Source of the DNA: Bacteroidota bacterium
GTDB lineage: Bacteria > Bacteroidota > Bacteroidia > Flavobacteriales > Schleiferiaceae
Assembly: GCA_024742495.1 (NCBI GenBank)
Contig: JANSYJ010000007.1
Span: forward strand, 1 to 64,000
Length of the DNA stretch: 64,000 nucleotides
Direction of reading: 5' to 3'
Position numbers and translations under genes: made by a program. Positions within the stretch are counted from its first letter, which is position 1. Every line of letters begins with the position of its first letter. Positions 60,994 to 64,000 of the stretch are shown here, one piece after another. The notes beneath the pieces are model-generated. The model was not told the origin of the DNA. It ran no database searches and worked only from the letters and a program-made list of their open reading frames with translations.

Positions 60994-62787
60994 CTACTTG
61001 GTATTTAAGATTTCACCAGTTTTTATCTTTTGCCAGTAATCTTTCATCTCCGCTCTAACTTCGCCACTAAGCAATAAGAGGCCAATTATATTGGGGAAGG
61101 CCATGGCGAGAATCATCATATCTGAAAAATCCAGAACGGCTCCTAATCCCACGGTTGATCCAACCCAAACAAAGAAGCAGAAAAGTACTTTATAGATAAT
61201 TTCTGTTTTTTGGTTCCGTCCAAATAGGAAGGTCCAAGCTCTTAGGCCATAGTAACTCCAGCTAATCATAGTAGAGAAAGCAAAGAGGAAAATGGCAATT
61301 ACAAGAACATAAGGGAACCAAGAGATAACACTTCCAAAGGCTTGAGAAGTCAGTTGTGCTCCACCGAGGCCACCATCATCGTAGTAACCCGTAAAGATGA
61401 GCACCAAGGCAGTTAGGGTACAAACCACTACCGTGTCGATGAACGGTTCTAAAAGGGCCACAAAGCCTTCGCTTACTGCGTGTTTGGTTTTAGCGGCGGA
61501 GTGAGCAATTGCGGCACTACCAACACCAGCCTCATTAGAGAAGGCGGCTCTGCGTACTCCTTGAATCATAACGCCAATAAAACCACCTAATGCGGCTTTT
61601 GGACTAAAGGCGCCATCAATAATAAGTTCGAAAGCATAGCCGATATTGCCAAAGTTTTTGAAGATGATAACAAGAGCGGCCAAAACGTAGAGGCCCGCCA
61701 TAAAGGGAACAATCTTTTCGGTCACCTTGGCGATACTTCTAATGCCACCTAAAATTACCGCTCCGACTAAGAGGGCCATAACAACGCCGAATACGCTGCC
61801 ATAACCTTCCATAAAGGTAAATTCACCGGCCATAATTTGATAAGCTTGATTGGCTTGGAACATATTTCCTCCACCAAAGCTTGCGCCGATAGCAAGAACG
61901 GCAAAAATTACCGCTAAGGTTTTACCAAGACCACCCATGCCTCTTTTGGCCAAACCCTTGCGCAGATAACGCATCGGTCCACCTTCCACAACGCCATCCT
62001 CGCCTATATCGCGATACTTCACCCCTAGGGTGCATTCGGTGAATTTGGAGGCCATACTCAAGAGGCCAACCACCACCAACCAAAAGGTAGCACCGGGTCC
62101 ACCAACAGAAATAGCAACCGCTACCCCGGCAATATTCCCAAGACCTACTGTGGCGCTAACTGCTGTTGCTAAAGCTTGAAAGTGGGTTACCTCTCCTGGG
62201 GCATCATCCTCATCATATTTTCCACGAATTAGTTTTATAGAATGTCTCCAACCCCAGAAGTTTACAAATCCCATGCGAATGGTAAAGAAGATGGCGCCGA
62301 AGATTAACCAGATAACTATAAAAGGAATACTGTTGGTGCGAATATCACCATTGGCATGACGAGCCAACTCGCCGTTTTCCAATACCACACGATTGTCGTA
62401 TAAGCCTAAAGCATAAAAGGGATCCCAAAAGATAACCGTTGCAATGCCATCTACCACCGGCTTCATGGTGCCGTTTAGTTTTTCCGCGATGGAGTTTCCT
62501 TGAATTTTAAATTCCTGAATAATGCTATCGCCCTTAGCATCGTAAACCATCACATCATAGCTAATACCCTCAACTAATTCGTTGGCGGTTCGGGATAAGG
62601 TATCTGTTCCTTGATCGCTCCATTTGTAAAAATAAGGCGGGGTTCCTCCTTTGACTTTTATTGAGGCTCGTCCATCATTAATCTCATTAGAGGGATTGGT
62701 GATTTGAAAATCTTCAATCTGTAAGGCCGATTGGGCAATGCCTGATAAGGTAAAAAGGCTAAGTAGTAGAACTAATCCTAAACGCAT
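60994..62787 (-). CDS. Sodium:alanine (AGCS) symporter with N-terminal SprB-like extracytoplasmic domain
   Basis: The 597-residue protein has a signal peptide (LVLLLSLFTLSGIAQ), then a ~75-residue SprB-repeat-like domain (ASIKVKGGTPPYFYKWSDQG, DTLSRTANELVEGISYDVMV, YDAKGDS). A full AGCS carrier follows from ~115: MGFVNFWGWRHSIKLIRGKY, ATAVSATVGLGNIAGVAVAI, SNEAGVGSAAIAHSAAKTKH and VVCTLTALVLIFTGYY. The carrier takes up alanine or glycine with Na+ across the inner membrane. The added domain would sit in the periplasm. The domain join is continuous in one frame. Confidence 0.9.
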   Translation of the reverse strand: MRLGLVLLLSLFTLSGIAQSALQIEDFQITNPSNEINDGRASIKVKGGTPPYFYKWSDQGTDTLSRTANELVEGISYDVMVYDAKGDSIIQEFKIQGNSIAEKLNGTMKPVVDGIATVIFWDPFYALGLYDNRVVLENGELARHANGDIRTNSIPFIVIWLIFGAIFFTIRMGFVNFWGWRHSIKLIRGKYDEDDAPGEVTHFQALATAVSATVGLGNIAGVAVAISVGGPGATFWLVVVGLLSMASKFTECTLGVKYRDIGEDGVVEGGPMRYLRKGLAKRGMGGLGKTLAVIFAVLAIGASFGGGNMFQANQAYQIMAGEFTFMEGYGSVFGVVMALLVGAVILGGIRSIAKVTEKIVPFMAGLYVLAALVIIFKNFGNIGYAFELIIDGAFSPKAALGGFIGVMIQGVRRAAFSNEAGVGSAAIAHSAAKTKHAVSEGFVALLEPFIDTVVVCTLTALVLIFTGYYDDGGLGGAQLTSQAFGSVISWFPYVLVIAIFLFAFSTMISWSYYGLRAWTFLFGRNQKTEIIYKVLFCFFVWVGSTVGLGAVLDFSDMMILAMAFPNIIGLLLLSGEVRAEMKDYWQKIKTGEILNTK

Positions 62788-62921
62788 GTATTTGCTGTTT
62801 TTTTCGATTCACAAGTATCGCAAAAAAAAGGCAGTCTTTAAAATTAGATAATGGCTTCTGAATCGTTTGTCAATCGTTTGTTTTTTTAATCCCAGTCAAG
62901 AGCGCTCGCTTCTTTGCAATT

Positions 62922-63989
62922 ATGCTTTTACCAAGTACTAGTCGTAGTCTCTTTATTTTATTTATTCTCGCCATATTACTTCAAGTAGTTGACATCTATT
63001 ATTGGGATATCTTCCCAAGAAATAAAGGCTACACTGAGGCGGAAATAGAAAGTGCCAAGCAAAAATGGCAGGAGGATAGCATTAAAGCGGAGCTAGACTT
63101 TCTGGCGGCAATCCGAGGTTTTGATCCCAATGAGGTGGACTCCATTTTTTTAAGCAGCTTAGGCTTGAGTCCGGCTTTGCGGAATAGCTGGTTGCGCTTT
63201 TTAAAGGCTGGTGGTCGATTTAAAAGAAAGATAGACTTACTGAAACTGTACCAGCTAGACGCCGCCTTGTATCTAAAGCTCGAACCACATTTGATAATTC
63301 CAAGCAAACCCGATTATCGAAATAACTATGCTGATAATGCCTCCGAGGAGCGAAGGTTACAATTGAGGAAATTTGATCCGAATAAAGAAAAGCAGGAGGA
63401 ATTAGTTGCAATGGGTTTGCCGAGATCTGCAGTAAGGGGAATTATCTCTTTTAGGGAGAAGTACCGACCTTTTAAACAAGCAGAAGATTTATTTCAGGTA
63501 TTTGGCATCGACAGTAGCTTGGCCCTAAAAATGCTCCCTTATGTGCTTTTAGAGATGCCGGAAGAAGCAGAGCTCGGTGTCTTGGATATTAATAGTGCAG
63601 ACTCTATTAATCTTTGCCAGCTTCCAAATATTGGTCCTTTTACAGCATCTAAAATACTTAAATGGCGAAATCGTTTGGGAGGTTTTCATCGGATGAGTCA
63701 GCTAGTAGAGCATCATATTTTTGACTCAATTGAATTAAAGGAGCTTCAAAATTATATTGAGATTGGAAAACATAATGTTTGGTTAAACCTTAATGAAAGT
63801 AGTTTAGATGAATTACAATCGCATCCTTACATAAATTACTACTTAGCCCGCAATATTGTTGCCTTTCGTGAGCAGGTAGGGCAGTATAAAAGAGTGACCG
63901 AACTCATGAACATTGAATTGGTGGATGATGTATTATTCAGTAAACTTGCACCTTATTTGAAAGTATCAAAAGTAGATACCCTACAATAA
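62922..63989 (+). CDS. Helix-hairpin-helix protein (ComEA-like), membrane-anchored
   Basis: The 355-residue protein has an N-terminal membrane helix (SLFILFILAILLQVVDIYYW). Four HhH-type units follow: FDPNEVDSIFLSSLGLSPAL near the start, FDPNKEKQEELVAMGLPRSA with FKQAEDLFQVFGID, LDINSADSINLCQLPNIGPF with TASKILKWRNRLGGF, and LNESSLDELQSHPYINYYLA. HhH domains bind DNA without sequence preference. ComEA-like proteins act in DNA uptake, but in Bacteroidota this multi-HhH form has no proven role. It ends 11 nt before the window edge and appears complete. Confidence 0.88.
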   Translation: MLLPSTSRSLFILFILAILLQVVDIYYWDIFPRNKGYTEAEIESAKQKWQEDSIKAELDFLAAIRGFDPNEVDSIFLSSLGLSPALRNSWLRFLKAGGRFKRKIDLLKLYQLDAALYLKLEPHLIIPSKPDYRNNYADNASEERRLQLRKFDPNKEKQEELVAMGLPRSAVRGIISFREKYRPFKQAEDLFQVFGIDSSLALKMLPYVLLEMPEEAELGVLDINSADSINLCQLPNIGPFTASKILKWRNRLGGFHRMSQLVEHHIFDSIELKELQNYIEIGKHNVWLNLNESSLDELQSHPYINYYLARNIVAFREQVGQYKRVTELMNIELVDDVLFSKLAPYLKVSKVDTLQ

Positions 63990-64000
63990 ACCTCTCTAAT

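Overview
The window reads as chromosome from a marine-type member of Bacteroidota (Flavobacteriales-like). Supporting signs are a type IX secretion (T9SS) C-terminal sorting domain, a porT-ubiE pair, RHS fragments, the Bacteroidota HU-like protein, a class I (DhnA-type) aldolase, the short primary sigma factor, and repeated TAnnTTTG -7 promoter elements. No gene pins down a genus.

Positions 1-8,760 are an AT-rich, repeat-rich accessory region. It holds the 5' part of a secreted protein gene with no visible start codon, the C-terminal piece of a T9SS cargo protein, and two same-orientation IS3-type transposase remnants. Between the remnants lie a toxin-like tip with a lipoprotein partner, then an RHS core tip with a small membrane partner. 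Further on come a HU-like gene, about 1 kb of non-coding repeats, and two orphan secreted/lipoprotein genes. Each of these two is preceded by a copy of the same ~420-bp repeat and by a short, truncated reading frame. I read the whole as a graveyard of polymorphic-toxin tips with retained immunity genes.

Positions 8,767-14,026 are a compact integrated element inserted at the 3' end of the tmRNA gene. It is bounded by a 16-bp direct repeat (GTGGAGCTGGCGGGAG). It encodes a tyrosine integrase, an unknown 325-aa protein, an excisionase-like HTH protein, an unknown 133-aa protein, a probable phage/plasmid II/X-type replication initiator, and a small membrane protein. It has 11-bp repeats near both ends and brings its own terminator for the tmRNA; the presumed original terminator now lies just outside the far end.

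Positions 14,012-38,992 are mostly core genome: tmRNA, a lysine/saccharopine dehydrogenase-like gene, an aminolipid acyltransferase pair (glsA/glsB type), rpe, the primary sigma factor, pnp, rpsO, accD, class I aldolase, a BamA/TamA-like barrel, an RNA methyltransferase, a DMT transporter, CorA (with GTN instead of GMN), a VOC and a DUF1801 protein, a secreted protein with a possible caspase-like dyad, a cupin, an FAD oxidoreductase, porT, ubiE, and an aminotransferase/DUF4254/GT9 operon.

Positions 39,287-50,633 hold a lineage-specific cluster of four paralogous ~530-aa secreted proteins and a secreted M48 metalloprotease. Two small membrane-protein genes (43,668-45,116) interrupt it. They are organised like integron cassettes: each starts with GTTGGC and ends in an attC-like imperfect hairpin whose arm is complementary to the cassette's own start. 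The first joins the host exactly at the stop codon of a paralog. No integron integrase is present in the window.

Positions 50,682-63,989 return to housekeeping genes: an overlapping methylmalonyl-CoA mutase operon (mutA-mutB-ybaB-meaB), a large Asp-box propeller protein, a DivIC/FtsB-like protein, an ABC exporter, a sodium:alanine symporter fused to an N-terminal SprB-like domain, and a helix-hairpin-helix protein.
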